A stretch of 64,000 nt of DNA from Cytophagales bacterium (GTDB taxonomy: Bacteria; Bacteroidota; Bacteroidia; Cytophagales; Cyclobacteriaceae), in the NCBI GenBank assembly GCA_033344775.1, contig JAWPMT010000003.1, positions 62,001 through 126,000 of the forward strand. Reading direction: 5' to 3'. Below the pieces are notes generated by a model. That model made no database searches. It saw only the letters and a list, made by a program, of their open reading frames with translations, and was not told where the DNA came from. This document shows positions 25,556-34,994 of the stretch, in pieces. Every line of letters starts with the position of its first letter. The stretch's first letter is position 1. Both the position numbers and the translations under genes were made by a program.

Positions 25556-26671
25556 CTACTTCACCCCAAACATCACTTTGGTCACTTTCGTCCGCAAAAC
25601 CACACCCTCATACAACACCCAGCAGATCAGAAACGTACCACCCACCATGATTGTAATTTCAATACCAAAAGGATAATCTACTTGAAGCAGGAAATAACCA
25701 AGGATAATGGTAACTGTCTGATGAAAGATGTAAAAAGGATACACCGCCCGATTGGCATAGCTGATCAGTTTGCTGGGTTTATTGAGATAGATTTTGGCCC
25801 ATGCAAAAATGGTAATGATCGCTGACCATAGATAAGTCGTTTTAAACAAGGCCTCAGTGAAGTGAATGATCGTGGAATCTTCAAAATTGAACCAGATGAT
25901 GAGTTCACCTGAGAAGGCAAAAAGTCCGACTGTTGGAGCAATGAACCGCAGTTGATGAATGGCTTCCCAGAGTTTCTTGTCCATATTGATCAATAAGAAC
26001 CCATAAAAGAATAAAGTCATGCTGCTGATGAAATTGAACCAGTCATGAACAAGGTTGTGGGTGACATTGAAAAAGGGTTCCAGCAGCGATTCGTACAGAT
26101 AAAGCGGGAATACAAAGACAAACAATAGTCCAGGTTTTGCAGCAAGCCGTTCTCCAAATGATTGTAGGTTACTTGTGAATTTGTTTCTGATCCATATAAA
26201 TACCGGACTCAAAATGAGTGAATAGATAAACAGGTAAGGAAGGAACCATAAGTGATGCCAGCTGATGTTGCCTTCAGGATAAACGCCATCGAAAGCTGGC
26301 CCGGTCCACCATGCCCAATAGGAACCCGTAAAATCACCGTTTACAATTCGTTCGATATAGACTTGTGGAGGAACGATCATCAGCATGCCAACTCCTAAAG
26401 GAATGGCCAGCCTTAGGAAACGTTCTTTGATAAATTGACCACTGGACCTGTGCCCCAATGCGAAGGCGGTACCCATTCCAGAGATTACAAATAAGATGGG
26501 AAGTCGCCATTGATTCACGAAGATCATCGGCCATCGCATCCAATCGTGGATCAAATCATTTTTGATGTGCCAGCCCCAGGGCACATAGAACATGCCTACG
26601 TGATAAAAAATCAATAATCCAAAGACCAGTACCCTTAACCAATCCAGGTCATAACGTCTTTCTTTTTCCAT
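25556..26671 (-). CDS. Membrane acyltransferase (acyltransferase 3 family)
   Basis: 371 residues with about ten transmembrane helices. The start RRYDLDWLRVLVFGLLIFYHVGMFYVPWGWHI contains the catalytic-type His of the family (YHVG), followed by WRLPILFVISGMGTAFALG and RFLRLAIPLGVGMLMIVPP, the conserved arginine-rich loop and helix. A central HHLWFLPYLFIYSLIL segment is also typical. These enzymes O-acylate glycans or lipids in the envelope. A four-copy direct-repeat array lies just upstream of the start, and a LytTR regulator follows on the same strand upstream, so LytTR control is likely. Confidence 0.88.
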   Translation of the reverse strand: MEKERRYDLDWLRVLVFGLLIFYHVGMFYVPWGWHIKNDLIHDWMRWPMIFVNQWRLPILFVISGMGTAFALGHRSSGQFIKERFLRLAIPLGVGMLMIVPPQVYIERIVNGDFTGSYWAWWTGPAFDGVYPEGNISWHHLWFLPYLFIYSLILSPVFIWIRNKFTSNLQSFGERLAAKPGLLFVFVFPLYLYESLLEPFFNVTHNLVHDWFNFISSMTLFFYGFLLINMDKKLWEAIHQLRFIAPTVGLFAFSGELIIWFNFEDSTIIHFTEALFKTTYLWSAIITIFAWAKIYLNKPSKLISYANRAVYPFYIFHQTVTIILGYFLLQVDYPFGIEITIMVGGTFLICWVLYEGVVLRTKVTKVMFGVK

Positions 26672-26729
26672 GTATTTGAGTTTTTTGTTTGGTTCAAACT
26701 TACATGTGTAGCATAAGTAAAATCACGCC

Positions 26730-26807
26730 TTGTGCTGGCTAACAAGCATTTTGTGTTTGGAAACAACAATTTGTGATGAGCAACAACCAATGGGATGAGT
26801 AACAAAG
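26730..26807. promoter_or_regulatory. Four-copy ~20-bp direct-repeat array upstream of the acyltransferase
   Basis: TTGTG occurs at 26730, 26751 and 26771, and AACAA at 26741, 26762, 26782 and 26801, giving steps of 21, 20 and 19 bases. Unit consensus is roughly TTGTG-ATGAGC-AACAAC-AAT; the fourth unit is partial. It lies between the acyltransferase start (26671) and the end of the LytTR gene (26817). Phasing near two DNA turns is what LytTR dimers use, so it is a probable LytTR operator. Confidence 0.55.
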
Positions 26808-26816
26808 AGGAATGTG

Positions 26817-27677
26817 TCAGGAGGTCAGGGCGATCCGGGCATCAAAACTGGCCAGTTGACTTCTTGAAACCGGAACTTGAAAATCAATGGCCGCGGTGTG
26901 CAGGAAATAACCTTGAGCATTGCCTTCTACTTTGTCCAGGTGATTGATATTGTAAAGGAATGCCCGGTGTGTTCTAATGACTTGAGGAAATGTGGACAGT
27001 TGTTCTGCTACATTGGAGAGGCTAATTCGAATGAAATGTTCCTTAACCTGGTCATTGTTCCTGACAAAGAATCGAACATAATTGCCTTCTGCTTTGGCAA
27101 GAATTAATTCGTCTATTTGGAAGGCTATTTCTTCAGAATTCAAGGGGGTCTGGAGTTGGACAATTTCCTTGTTTTGCTCGTGTTGGGTGCTGACAATTTT
27201 AGATGCTTCTGTCTGGTGTTGCGATTTGAGGACCCTGAAGTTGATGTAGGTCATGAAGAACAGCAGCAAGCTTCCCGTGAGTAGTGTATTTCTTACTTCT
27301 TCAATCAGATAACGCATTTCCCAGTTACCCGGATTGTCGTAGATAAGGTCTCTGATCAGAAAACTACCGATACCGATACTGATGAGTAAATAGCCCAGGA
27401 AGGTGAATTCCTTGTAAAGTTTCCAATCGTCTCTGGAGACGATTTTGCCCAGGATCAGTCCGTAGATCAAATACTGTGTGGCTCCGTGTGCTGCATGTGC
27501 TAAAACAATGATCGGATAGGGCCAGCGGTGTTCGGGACGATAAACATTATATGGTTCAAAGAAATAGTCGAAACAGAAAGCCATACCAAAGACCAGCAAT
27601 GCATTTCGCAAAACCAATTTCCCATGATGAATGAAAGGGTAGGGCTGATCAAAAAATGTCGTGACCTTTTGGTACAT
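26817..27677 (-). CDS. LytTR-type DNA-binding regulator with membrane domain
   Basis: 286 residues. Four hydrophobic helices fill the first ~150 residues (ALLVFGMAFCFDYFF, PIIVLAHAAHGATQYLIYGLIL, FTFLGYLLISIGIGSF, TLLTGSLLLFFMTYINF). The C-terminal LytTR domain (about 190-285) shows DELILAKAEGNYVRFFV, FIRISLSNVAEQLSTFPQVIRTHRAFLYNINHLDKVEG and FQVPVSRSQLASFDARI. There is no receiver domain, so the membrane part is the likely sensor or is controlled by a partner. Same strand as the acyltransferase downstream. Confidence 0.92.
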   Translation of the reverse strand: MYQKVTTFFDQPYPFIHHGKLVLRNALLVFGMAFCFDYFFEPYNVYRPEHRWPYPIIVLAHAAHGATQYLIYGLILGKIVSRDDWKLYKEFTFLGYLLISIGIGSFLIRDLIYDNPGNWEMRYLIEEVRNTLLTGSLLLFFMTYINFRVLKSQHQTEASKIVSTQHEQNKEIVQLQTPLNSEEIAFQIDELILAKAEGNYVRFFVRNNDQVKEHFIRISLSNVAEQLSTFPQVIRTHRAFLYNINHLDKVEGNAQGYFLHTAAIDFQVPVSRSQLASFDARIALTS

Positions 27678-27760
27678 CTGTTATCCAGGAATCGCTTTCT
27701 TTTAATGCATGCGCAAGATAAAAACGTTCCAGGATTTTGCTGCGGGTCGACGACTGATTC

Positions 27761-29248
27761 CTAGCCGGGTACCGCTTCCTGATTGATCTGCTGCTCGACT
27801 TCCTGACCAACTTCCCGCAAAACCTGCACGAGGTGATCAATATGTTGTTTTTGCAACCGATGATTAATGAGGCAAGCCCTGATCACGGAACGATCGCCTA
27901 ATCGGGTACCGGTGATGAATACCCTGCGATCCTTTTCTAATGCCGGGATGATCAATTGATTCAACTCGTCAATTTTTTCGATCTCTTCACTGTTGATACT
28001 TCCTATGTATTTGAAGCAGACGATACCTAACAAAGGATCAGAACTCAACTCGAAATCAGTAGAAGCTTCGACCGTCTGAGCCAGGTAACGTGTCAGGTGA
28101 ATGTCTTTTTCAATCATGGCCTTCAGGCGATCTGCTCCATAAGCTTTGAAAGACATCCAGATCTTTAAGGCCTTTCCATTACGCGAAAGCTGGAACTGAT
28201 GTTCATTGAAGTCCAGACGGCCATTGTCTTCTTGATCCGTTGCCAGGTAGGAGGCCTTCTTAAAATAAGCCTGATTGAATTGCTTGTAATCACGCACGAG
28301 CGTACAACCGGCTTCAAAAGGTTGGTAGAGCCATTTATGAAAGTCAAGCGCTACAGAATCTGCTTGCTCTATGCCCTTATAGTGATCTTTTACCAAATCG
28401 GTTCCTGCGGCCAGTGCGCCATAGGCCCCATCGATGTGATACCACATCTCATGCTGTTGAGCAATGCTTGCTAATTCATCAAGATCATCAATGGCACCTG
28501 TATTGACCGTTCCGGCATTTCCGATCAGGCAGAAAGGCTCGAATCCTTCCTGAATATCCTTTTCGATTTGTGTGTTAAGTTGTGCCAGGTTGATCGTGAA
28601 GTCATTATTCACCGGGATCTTTCGATAATGATCTGTTCCTATTCCCAGGATGTCTATGCTTTTGTCGACACAATTGTGCGTTTCTACCGAAGCGTAAACG
28701 GTAAAGGGTTTCATGCCGAAAATACCCTTTTGCTGGATTTGTCTGTCCTGAAAGTAGACGTTCCTAGCGACAGTCAGTCCGGTCAGGTTAGCTGCCGATC
28801 CACCACTCACCAGTACTCCTGCTGCATCCGCGTCGTACCCAATGAATTGCGCACCCCATTTGGAGACTTGCTTTTCCATCTCCGTCAGAACCGGGGCGAG
28901 GTGCCACTTCCCAATGTTTTGATTGATGGTAGTAGCCAGTAATTCCGCAAGGATGGATACCTGAGTACCTCCGGCCATCACGTAGGCGAACATTTTCGGA
29001 GCCATGTTCATGGTCGCTGTGTCCACCACTTTTTCCTGTACCATGTCCAGTAGATCTGAAGTATCCATGCCGCCGTTCGGCAGAGGTTCGGACATCCATT
29101 CCTGAATGACTTCTGGTGTAAGGCCAGAAAAAGCCATGTCTGATTCCATGGATTGAAACTTGTTTAATACCTGCTCGCTGGCCTTTTTGAGCAATGTTTC
29201 AAAAGCTTCAGCCGAAAAGTCAAGGGTGTGGTTGTCCATTTTTGCCAT
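27761..29248 (-). CDS. Group II PLP-dependent amino-acid decarboxylase
   Basis: 495 residues. PLP site: the Schiff-base Lys305 in SVALDFHKWLYQPFEAG, the Asp273 that contacts the pyridine nitrogen in WYHIDGAYGALAAG, the stacking His191 in VETHNCVDKS, and the SGGSAANLTGL phosphate loop (148-158). This is the glutamate/aromatic-L-amino-acid decarboxylase fold. Substrate cannot be fixed: length and motifs fit aspartate, glutamate, diaminobutyrate or aromatic decarboxylases. ATG 29248 and ATG 29239 are both possible starts. No amino-acid antiporter is adjacent. Confidence 0.9.
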   Translation of the reverse strand: MAKMDNHTLDFSAEAFETLLKKASEQVLNKFQSMESDMAFSGLTPEVIQEWMSEPLPNGGMDTSDLLDMVQEKVVDTATMNMAPKMFAYVMAGGTQVSILAELLATTINQNIGKWHLAPVLTEMEKQVSKWGAQFIGYDADAAGVLVSGGSAANLTGLTVARNVYFQDRQIQQKGIFGMKPFTVYASVETHNCVDKSIDILGIGTDHYRKIPVNNDFTINLAQLNTQIEKDIQEGFEPFCLIGNAGTVNTGAIDDLDELASIAQQHEMWYHIDGAYGALAAGTDLVKDHYKGIEQADSVALDFHKWLYQPFEAGCTLVRDYKQFNQAYFKKASYLATDQEDNGRLDFNEHQFQLSRNGKALKIWMSFKAYGADRLKAMIEKDIHLTRYLAQTVEASTDFELSSDPLLGIVCFKYIGSINSEEIEKIDELNQLIIPALEKDRRVFITGTRLGDRSVIRACLINHRLQKQHIDHLVQVLREVGQEVEQQINQEAVPG

Positions 29249-29394
29249 GTGACAAAAGTGCCATTTTTTTAGCTGGTGCTATAAAAAGATGAATGAGCTT
29301 ATTTCATGGTTTGTATTCGAATTGTTCATGGAGTCAGGCTCAAGCAAGGGCTACGCTATGCGCACTGAAAAAAACATTCAAATCCGTGTTTACC

Positions 29395-29434
29395 TTTTAC
29401 AACTTTCGACACTACTAGTTGAAAGGTTGTAAAA
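29395..29434. promoter_or_regulatory. Inverted repeat just upstream of the sigma-factor start
   Basis: TTTTACAAC (29395-29403) pairs exactly with GTTGTAAAA (29426-29434), and TTTC (29404-29407) with GAAA (29421-29424) across a one-base bulge. It ends one base before the TTG at 29436, so it would either be an operator or a hairpin that covers the translation start. Confidence 0.45.
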
Positions 29435-29435
29435 A

Positions 29436-30197
29436 TTGAATTCGGAAAACACCATATTAAACAGGTTTGATAACTATCGGCAGCAAATTGCCTGGCTTAA
29501 ACATGCTCCCAAAACAAGAACAACAAGGGTCCGTTTTAATGTGTTATCCGAAATTCAATATTCAACCCTACGAAGACTATACCAGTTCACACTAGATTTG
29601 TGGACTGGTAAAGGATTCACTTTTTTGAAGAACATCAACTGGCAACAACTTCGGTACGACCTCAAAAGAGGGAACAATGAGATGCTTTCGGTCTTTTTTC
29701 AAGAGCATGCTGGTTACTGCACTAGAAAATTGACCAGGGAACATCAATGTTCTCAGGAGGATGCCGAGGACATTTTTATTGAGTCAGTGATGAATTTGAG
29801 GGAAAAGCTGATCAGTGAAGCGATGGAAGCTGTGGCAAATGTGAGAAGCTATCTGTATACCACTTGTCATTACATGCTGATGGATCGAATGCGTAAAAAA
29901 AACCGGGAAGGTCGTTCAGAAGAAGATGTCACCAGGTTTTTTTATGAATCTTATCATACGACTGAAAATGATCCATTTGATAAGGCACTCATTGAGATTA
30001 CCAGAAAGGCATGGAATGAACTGTCGGAGAAGTGCAAAGATATTTTGCACTACTTCTACGTAGATCGGATGGACATGAAGGAAATTGCAGATGTAATGGA
30101 GTTTGCATCCGCGGATGTGGCCAAGACATCAAAGTCCAGATGTTATCGACAGTTTTCTAACCGGGCTTATGAATTGAAGCAATCACAACAGTTATGA
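29436..30197 (+). CDS. Sigma-70 family (ECF-type) RNA polymerase sigma factor
   Basis: 253 residues as drawn from TTG 29436. The frame closes with a TAA at 29430-29432, and no ATG occurs before residue 83. Region 2 is seen in SVFFQEHAGYCTRKLTREHQCSQEDAEDIFIESVMNLREKL and region 4 in ELSEKCKDILHYFYVDRMDMKEIADVMEFASADVAKTSKSRCYRQF. The first ~63 residues lie outside the sigma fold, so a TTG at 29625 (LKNINWQQLRYDLKRGN) is a good alternative start that would fit the family boundary. It overlaps the anti-sigma-like gene by four bases. Confidence 0.85.
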   Translation: MNSENTILNRFDNYRQQIAWLKHAPKTRTTRVRFNVLSEIQYSTLRRLYQFTLDLWTGKGFTFLKNINWQQLRYDLKRGNNEMLSVFFQEHAGYCTRKLTREHQCSQEDAEDIFIESVMNLREKLISEAMEAVANVRSYLYTTCHYMLMDRMRKKNREGRSEEDVTRFFYESYHTTENDPFDKALIEITRKAWNELSEKCKDILHYFYVDRMDMKEIADVMEFASADVAKTSKSRCYRQFSNRAYELKQSQQL

Positions 30198-30925
30198 AAC
30201 TGGATCCCAACGATATTGACCTGATCGAAAAGTACCTGGATGGAGAGCTGATTCAGGAAGATCAACAGTTTTTTAAGAGAAAAGAAGCAGCCTCGGAGGA
30301 GTTTCGAGATGCGGTATCGTTTCATAGACAGTTATTGGGGCATTTACAGGCCCAACAAAAACTTGCTTTAAAGACCGAACTCCGTGGGATGATGAACGAG
30401 TCGAAAGAGCCTCGAAAATTCAACTGGAAAATGCTGTCTATCGCAGCCTCAATCTTACTGATCGGTATCATAAGTGTCCTGCAATTTCAAGGTCCACCAC
30501 CTTCGCAACAATTATTTGATCAGTATTTTGATCCCTATCCGGTGATGAGTATTGTACGTGGGAGTAATGACAACAGCGCTAATCCTTTGAGGATGTATGC
30601 AGAAGGCAAATACGAACAATTCATAGATAAACTGACCAAAGGAGATGCTGTAACAAATCAGCAAAGAACAGCGCAATTACAATTAGCCCTTGGTAATGCT
30701 TATCTGGTTTTGGCCCAACCTGAGCAAGCAATTAAAACCTTGAGTGAGATCGAAATAGGAGATGATCATTTCTTAGATGCACAATGGTATCTGGCATTGG
30801 CCAATCTACAATTACAGCGCTTCGAAGCAGCAAATGAGTATCTGCTTAAACTAACTACCGAACCATCATTTTACAGATCCAGTGCAAAGAAATTGATAGC
30901 TGCTATTCAAGATACCCGAGACTAA
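30194..30925 (+). CDS. Putative anti-sigma factor with TPR-like periplasmic domain
   Basis: 243 residues, starting in an ATGA overlap with the sigma gene. The N-terminus has the short zinc-less anti-sigma fold typical of Bacteroidota (DIDLIEKYLDGELIQEDQQFF, then VSFHRQLLGHL), one transmembrane helix at about 79-97 (KMLSIAASILLIGIISVLQF), and a C-terminal domain with TPR-like helices (LALGNAYLVLAQPEQAIKTLSEI, AQWYLALANLQLQRFEAANEYLLKLT). It probably holds the sigma factor at the membrane until an envelope signal arrives. Confidence 0.8.
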   Translation: MKLDPNDIDLIEKYLDGELIQEDQQFFKRKEAASEEFRDAVSFHRQLLGHLQAQQKLALKTELRGMMNESKEPRKFNWKMLSIAASILLIGIISVLQFQGPPPSQQLFDQYFDPYPVMSIVRGSNDNSANPLRMYAEGKYEQFIDKLTKGDAVTNQQRTAQLQLALGNAYLVLAQPEQAIKTLSEIEIGDDHFLDAQWYLALANLQLQRFEAANEYLLKLTTEPSFYRSSAKKLIAAIQDTRD

Positions 30926-30973
30926 TCCTTTTGTCGTATCTAAGGTAATCCTGGATTTTTACGAAAATGGATG

Positions 30974-32857
30974 CTAAGTCCGATTCAACATCACCAATCG
31001 CTTGTTGTCGCTTTTCTGGATATTTCGAATAAACGTTCTTAGTTCGGCGTATTCTTCAGGTTGGTAGATGCCATTGTTGATCACACATTTTCGAACAAAG
31101 GTCAGTTTCCCTTCATCGTTGATCATTTTGATCTCATAAGAACCAAATTCACTGTCTATTTTCTTGTCGAAGGAGGCACTCTCAATAAAGTATTGTTCAG
31201 GGAAATTTACCTGGATCGTATCGACCTGAGAGAAAGCATATCGTATTTCCATGGGGACACTTCGGGTCGCTGGTTTCATATTGAAACCGGAAATATTGGT
31301 GAACGTGAAAGGTTTGAAAAATAGCCGGTTGGAGGAAGAATTGGCCATGTTTCGGATACTCAGAGAGGCTTTCATTTGCGCCGTTGGTACAACTGCTTCT
31401 GTAGGTGCGGATACTTCCAGGGTTTCAAGATCCATTTGTCCCCACTCATGCTCATCAACGAACCATTTACGCTGTTTATCTTCAGAAAGTCTGTTGGCAC
31501 CATTGAATCGATCATTCTCGATTTCAATACCCTGATATGTCCGATCGACCGCAACCTGACCCACGCCTTTGTCATCGATCGTTACGTGGATATTGGTGGC
31601 CTGTACATTTTCCTCTTCCTTGTATCGCCGCGTATGGATCACCTTTCCACCTTCAGGGGTAATCATAAGGGCATCACGGTCACTCGTGAACATGCCCAGA
31701 TAGCCGAATGGGTTGGTTTGAGAAGTACATTCTAACCAGATCGTATCCTGTTCGGTGGGAACCGTTAAGATCGCATGGTTGAACTTATTCATGGGAAAGT
31801 CTTTCGATAGGCGAGAAGCATTGCTACCAGCGTTGATCAAGGTGTAAAAGCTTGGAACATCAATGGCTTCCAATAGTGACTGGGTATAAAAGGATAAGGC
31901 TTTGCAATCACCGTACTTTTTTTCATGAACAAATGAAGAAGTAAATGGCTGCCAGCCACCAATACCTAACTGAATGCTGACATAGCGTGAATTTTCTTGG
32001 AGATAATCGTAAACGATCCTGGCTTTCTCTTCTATGGAGGCATCGGCTGGAATCAGTTTTTTCACCGCTGCCAACTGTTCTGGCAACAAGTCATTGCGAC
32101 CTGAATTCAGTTGATTGATCCACTGTCCGAAGCTTTCCCAGGTAGAAAGATCTCCTTGTACCCCATCCATTTGAAATTGATTAGGAGCGCTGTAGACAAC
32201 TGGTGTGTAATCGGCATAGCGATAAGAATAGCGCTCAAATTCAAAGGCTTGCAAGTTTTTTACTTCCCATTCAACAATTTGACTTAATCCCAGGCTTTCA
32301 GCCTTAGGTTCAATGTTTAGCGACTGGTACCGAAACATGTCTGCTTCGGCACTTTCGATTCTGAGAGATGCATTCATCACGGCCTGTTTTTCTCCTTGAG
32401 GGATCCAGGTAGGGTAGAACAACGATCCAGTATAGTCAATTTCATATTCTACTTCGATGATGTAGGGATATTCGTTGTGGATCACTTCTAAATATTTGAC
32501 TCTTGAATCAGAGGCGAGACTATAGCCTTTGGTGCTGATGTCCCTGAAATCACTGAGACTCCAGGAGCCCTTTTTTCTGCCAATCAGGTCTGTGGTTTTT
32601 ACCTGCGCATACTTAACCTTTCTAAAATCATTGTAAAACAATCTGATCTGATTGGCCTCTTCCGCCCTGGAGTTGAGAATTACAGTCTTGTACGACCGTT
32701 TGAGTTTTGACTTTTTGATGTTCTCCACCTTGAACCAGGTATCATCCTTTAAGATGACTTCATTGGCATTTTCGGCAAGGGAGTCCGGGTAATATTTGAT
32801 CTGACCGAAGGTCGATGAAGCCCACAAAAGGCTAAAAATCAATAGTAACGTTCTCAT
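30974..32857 (-). CDS. DUF3857 transglutaminase-like protein
   Basis: 627 residues with a signal peptide (TLLLIFSLLWASSTFGQ). The DUF3857 beta domain (about 40-250) is followed by a transglutaminase core whose triad is visible: Cys in KKYGDCKALSFYTQ, His in MNKFNHAILTVP, and an acidic residue in TIWLECTSQTNPFGYLG. The C-terminal part is a DUF3858-like beta domain. Starts in an ATGA overlap with the stop of the upstream paralogue. Secreted or periplasmic; the role is not established, but proteolysis or peptide modification is possible. Confidence 0.88.
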   Translation of the reverse strand: MRTLLLIFSLLWASSTFGQIKYYPDSLAENANEVILKDDTWFKVENIKKSKLKRSYKTVILNSRAEEANQIRLFYNDFRKVKYAQVKTTDLIGRKKGSWSLSDFRDISTKGYSLASDSRVKYLEVIHNEYPYIIEVEYEIDYTGSLFYPTWIPQGEKQAVMNASLRIESAEADMFRYQSLNIEPKAESLGLSQIVEWEVKNLQAFEFERYSYRYADYTPVVYSAPNQFQMDGVQGDLSTWESFGQWINQLNSGRNDLLPEQLAAVKKLIPADASIEEKARIVYDYLQENSRYVSIQLGIGGWQPFTSSFVHEKKYGDCKALSFYTQSLLEAIDVPSFYTLINAGSNASRLSKDFPMNKFNHAILTVPTEQDTIWLECTSQTNPFGYLGMFTSDRDALMITPEGGKVIHTRRYKEEENVQATNIHVTIDDKGVGQVAVDRTYQGIEIENDRFNGANRLSEDKQRKWFVDEHEWGQMDLETLEVSAPTEAVVPTAQMKASLSIRNMANSSSNRLFFKPFTFTNISGFNMKPATRSVPMEIRYAFSQVDTIQVNFPEQYFIESASFDKKIDSEFGSYEIKMINDEGKLTFVRKCVINNGIYQPEEYAELRTFIRNIQKSDNKRLVMLNRT

Positions 32858-34827
32858 ATCTTTTTAAGGATTACAGGTTCCTGATGCTTTTCTGAGACGA
32901 GTTGATAAAATTGACGGATATAAGCATAATTATCCGATCCAAAATCTGTCTGATTAACAATGAACGAAGATGAAATATTGATCATCTGACCACTTTGACG
33001 CACTGCATAGGTGAATTTTGCAGCTCCTTCAGGAAGGCTGATCACGGCCGGCTTGGGCAATTCAGCCTGGTAGCCTTCAGGGACTCTGATTGTCGTTAAT
33101 AACCGGATGGTTTGACCAGTGGAAAAATCAACGGGCGCATTCCGTTCTTCTCTTTTAAATGGATTGTCATTAATCGCGCCGAAACGAACTGGGTTGAGGT
33201 ATATGGTTTGGTCATCATCTAACGCTTCCATACACCTGACGCTCCAACGAAGATCTTTTGGGTTATTTTGAATGTTAAGCTCACCGATCTCCATATCTGT
33301 AAAATATCGGTCAGTAATTTTATGCTTATAGGCTTCTTCACCTTCTGAATTTAGCATCCTTTTCTCTGGGATAAATCCATAATCAGCATATCTGGCCTTC
33401 ACATCAGTGACTAATTGTCCATTTTCTACGGCAATCGAAGTATTGAAATCTCTGGTTATTTTAGCATGGCTTTTCAAATTGACCCACATGCCTTCGGGAT
33501 CATTCACCAGCCAGCCTCTTCCGTTGAGGCACCGGTTAGGTAGCATCCCAAACGGCAAGTCAGAAGCTGCGTCAGCTAAAATGATCTTTTCTCCGATAAT
33601 CGTAGCAATCACTACGGAATTAAAGTCATTGTAGCTGGGATAACTCGGGTGAGGGGTACCGTGGCCTCTTGTACTGATGAGTACCGGAAATGCCTGCAGG
33701 CCGGCACGTCGCAAGGCTGCGCCGAGCGTCAGATTAATGTCTGCCGTGCTGCCTTTCTTTTCTTTGAAAGCTGCCCCACCAGCTCTGGAACTGCCGATGG
33801 AAAGGACATTGTTCCAGGCGAAGTTGCCTTGAATCCAGTTGTAGATTTCCGTCGCTTTTTCTAGATCGGTGCCCTCAAGCGACTTGACCTTGTCTTTGGC
33901 AAATCCATTTCGTTTCATCGCACCTCCGAGAGAGCCAGATTCGAGTAATTGTTTATTGAAATCAGCATAGGTTCTGACCCTGGCGGTCGAGAAGCTGTAT
34001 CCGGGAAAATCCCGGGATTCTAATTGGAATTCAAGCCTTGTAGGTATGTCGACTTTGTTGTTCATGTAGGGTTCATCCAAAATCGGTGGAATATCTGTCG
34101 CTTCGATGGTAGAAGTTGTACTGAAAGACTTCAATTCTTCTGATTTGCTAGTCTGTGTTCTTGACATGGCCTGGAAACCTCGGTGAAAGTCCTCTACTTC
34201 GTCGAAAGAGGAAGACTTGATGTCCAAAGATGTCCCCAGAATACTCTGCCGATATTCAAAGAAATCAGGAAGCGTGTAGGTGAATTGTGAGAAAGCCACT
34301 GGAAGGTCCTCTTGCAATACCCAGGTATAGAGGTTGCCCAGGTAATGGGATCGCTGGATGTATTTGAATTCCACTACCGATCCATCTTTGACGTTGGGCA
34401 GCGCAAAACTTACCTCTTTTCGAAAGTCGCTCAGCCGAGATTCGAAGATCTGGTTTTTCTCAAGCTTGGTTTTGACCACCTTCCCATCAACCAAATTATA
34501 AGTCATCCCTTGAATTTGACTTAATTCCTCTCTGGCGATGCCTTCGGTTGGATCATATTGGATCAGGCTGATGTTAGCATAATCCTTGCCTTCAGTATTG
34601 AATATCTTGATGCGTTTAGTGATTTCAATTTCATAGATAAATCCCTGATTTTCATTTTTGAACCTGAGTCGTCCAATCCTTCCTAGAACCATCGCATCTG
34701 CTTCCTCAAAAAATGCACACTCGCTCATTTTCAGTTCTTCGGCCGATACCTTGCCGAACTTGAAAGATGTTTTTTGGGCATGCGTGTAAAATGAAATCAG
34801 TAAGAACAAATAGGTGATTTTCTTCAT
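32854..34827 (-). CDS. DUF3857 transglutaminase-like protein lacking the catalytic Cys
   Basis: 657 residues with a signal peptide (ITYLFLLISFYTHAQ). Same layout as its downstream paralogue: DUF3857 domain, transglutaminase-like domain (ATEIYNWIQGNFAWNN, AALRRAGLQAFPVLISTRGHG, YNDFNSVVIATI), then a DUF3858-like domain. At the position of the active Cys it reads KKGSTADINLTL, with no cysteine, and the His position reads FNSVV, so it is probably not a transglutaminase. It may bind the same substrate or scaffold the active paralogue, with which it is translationally coupled. Confidence 0.85.
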   Translation of the reverse strand: MKKITYLFLLISFYTHAQKTSFKFGKVSAEELKMSECAFFEEADAMVLGRIGRLRFKNENQGFIYEIEITKRIKIFNTEGKDYANISLIQYDPTEGIAREELSQIQGMTYNLVDGKVVKTKLEKNQIFESRLSDFRKEVSFALPNVKDGSVVEFKYIQRSHYLGNLYTWVLQEDLPVAFSQFTYTLPDFFEYRQSILGTSLDIKSSSFDEVEDFHRGFQAMSRTQTSKSEELKSFSTTSTIEATDIPPILDEPYMNNKVDIPTRLEFQLESRDFPGYSFSTARVRTYADFNKQLLESGSLGGAMKRNGFAKDKVKSLEGTDLEKATEIYNWIQGNFAWNNVLSIGSSRAGGAAFKEKKGSTADINLTLGAALRRAGLQAFPVLISTRGHGTPHPSYPSYNDFNSVVIATIIGEKIILADAASDLPFGMLPNRCLNGRGWLVNDPEGMWVNLKSHAKITRDFNTSIAVENGQLVTDVKARYADYGFIPEKRMLNSEGEEAYKHKITDRYFTDMEIGELNIQNNPKDLRWSVRCMEALDDDQTIYLNPVRFGAINDNPFKREERNAPVDFSTGQTIRLLTTIRVPEGYQAELPKPAVISLPEGAAKFTYAVRQSGQMINISSSFIVNQTDFGSDNYAYIRQFYQLVSEKHQEPVILKKI

Positions 34828-34994
34828 GTTTGGTTGGTTTGAGTAAAAAGTCGTTGAATTGTTCGCCTCAAATGTAAATTAAATCCACTTAATAGACCAT
34901 AATGAAGCCAAGCCGTACAAGCTTCATGTTCAGATTGGTGATATTTACTTGATTGGAATTTTTATTTCCAAAGCATTTGAAAAGATAAGTTGTC

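Noticed and set aside
27678-27760. CCAGGAAT/CCAGGATT pair upstream of the first LytTR gene as an operator
   Set aside because: Only two copies, 44 bases apart, and the phasing does not match the arrays at 26730 and 37077.
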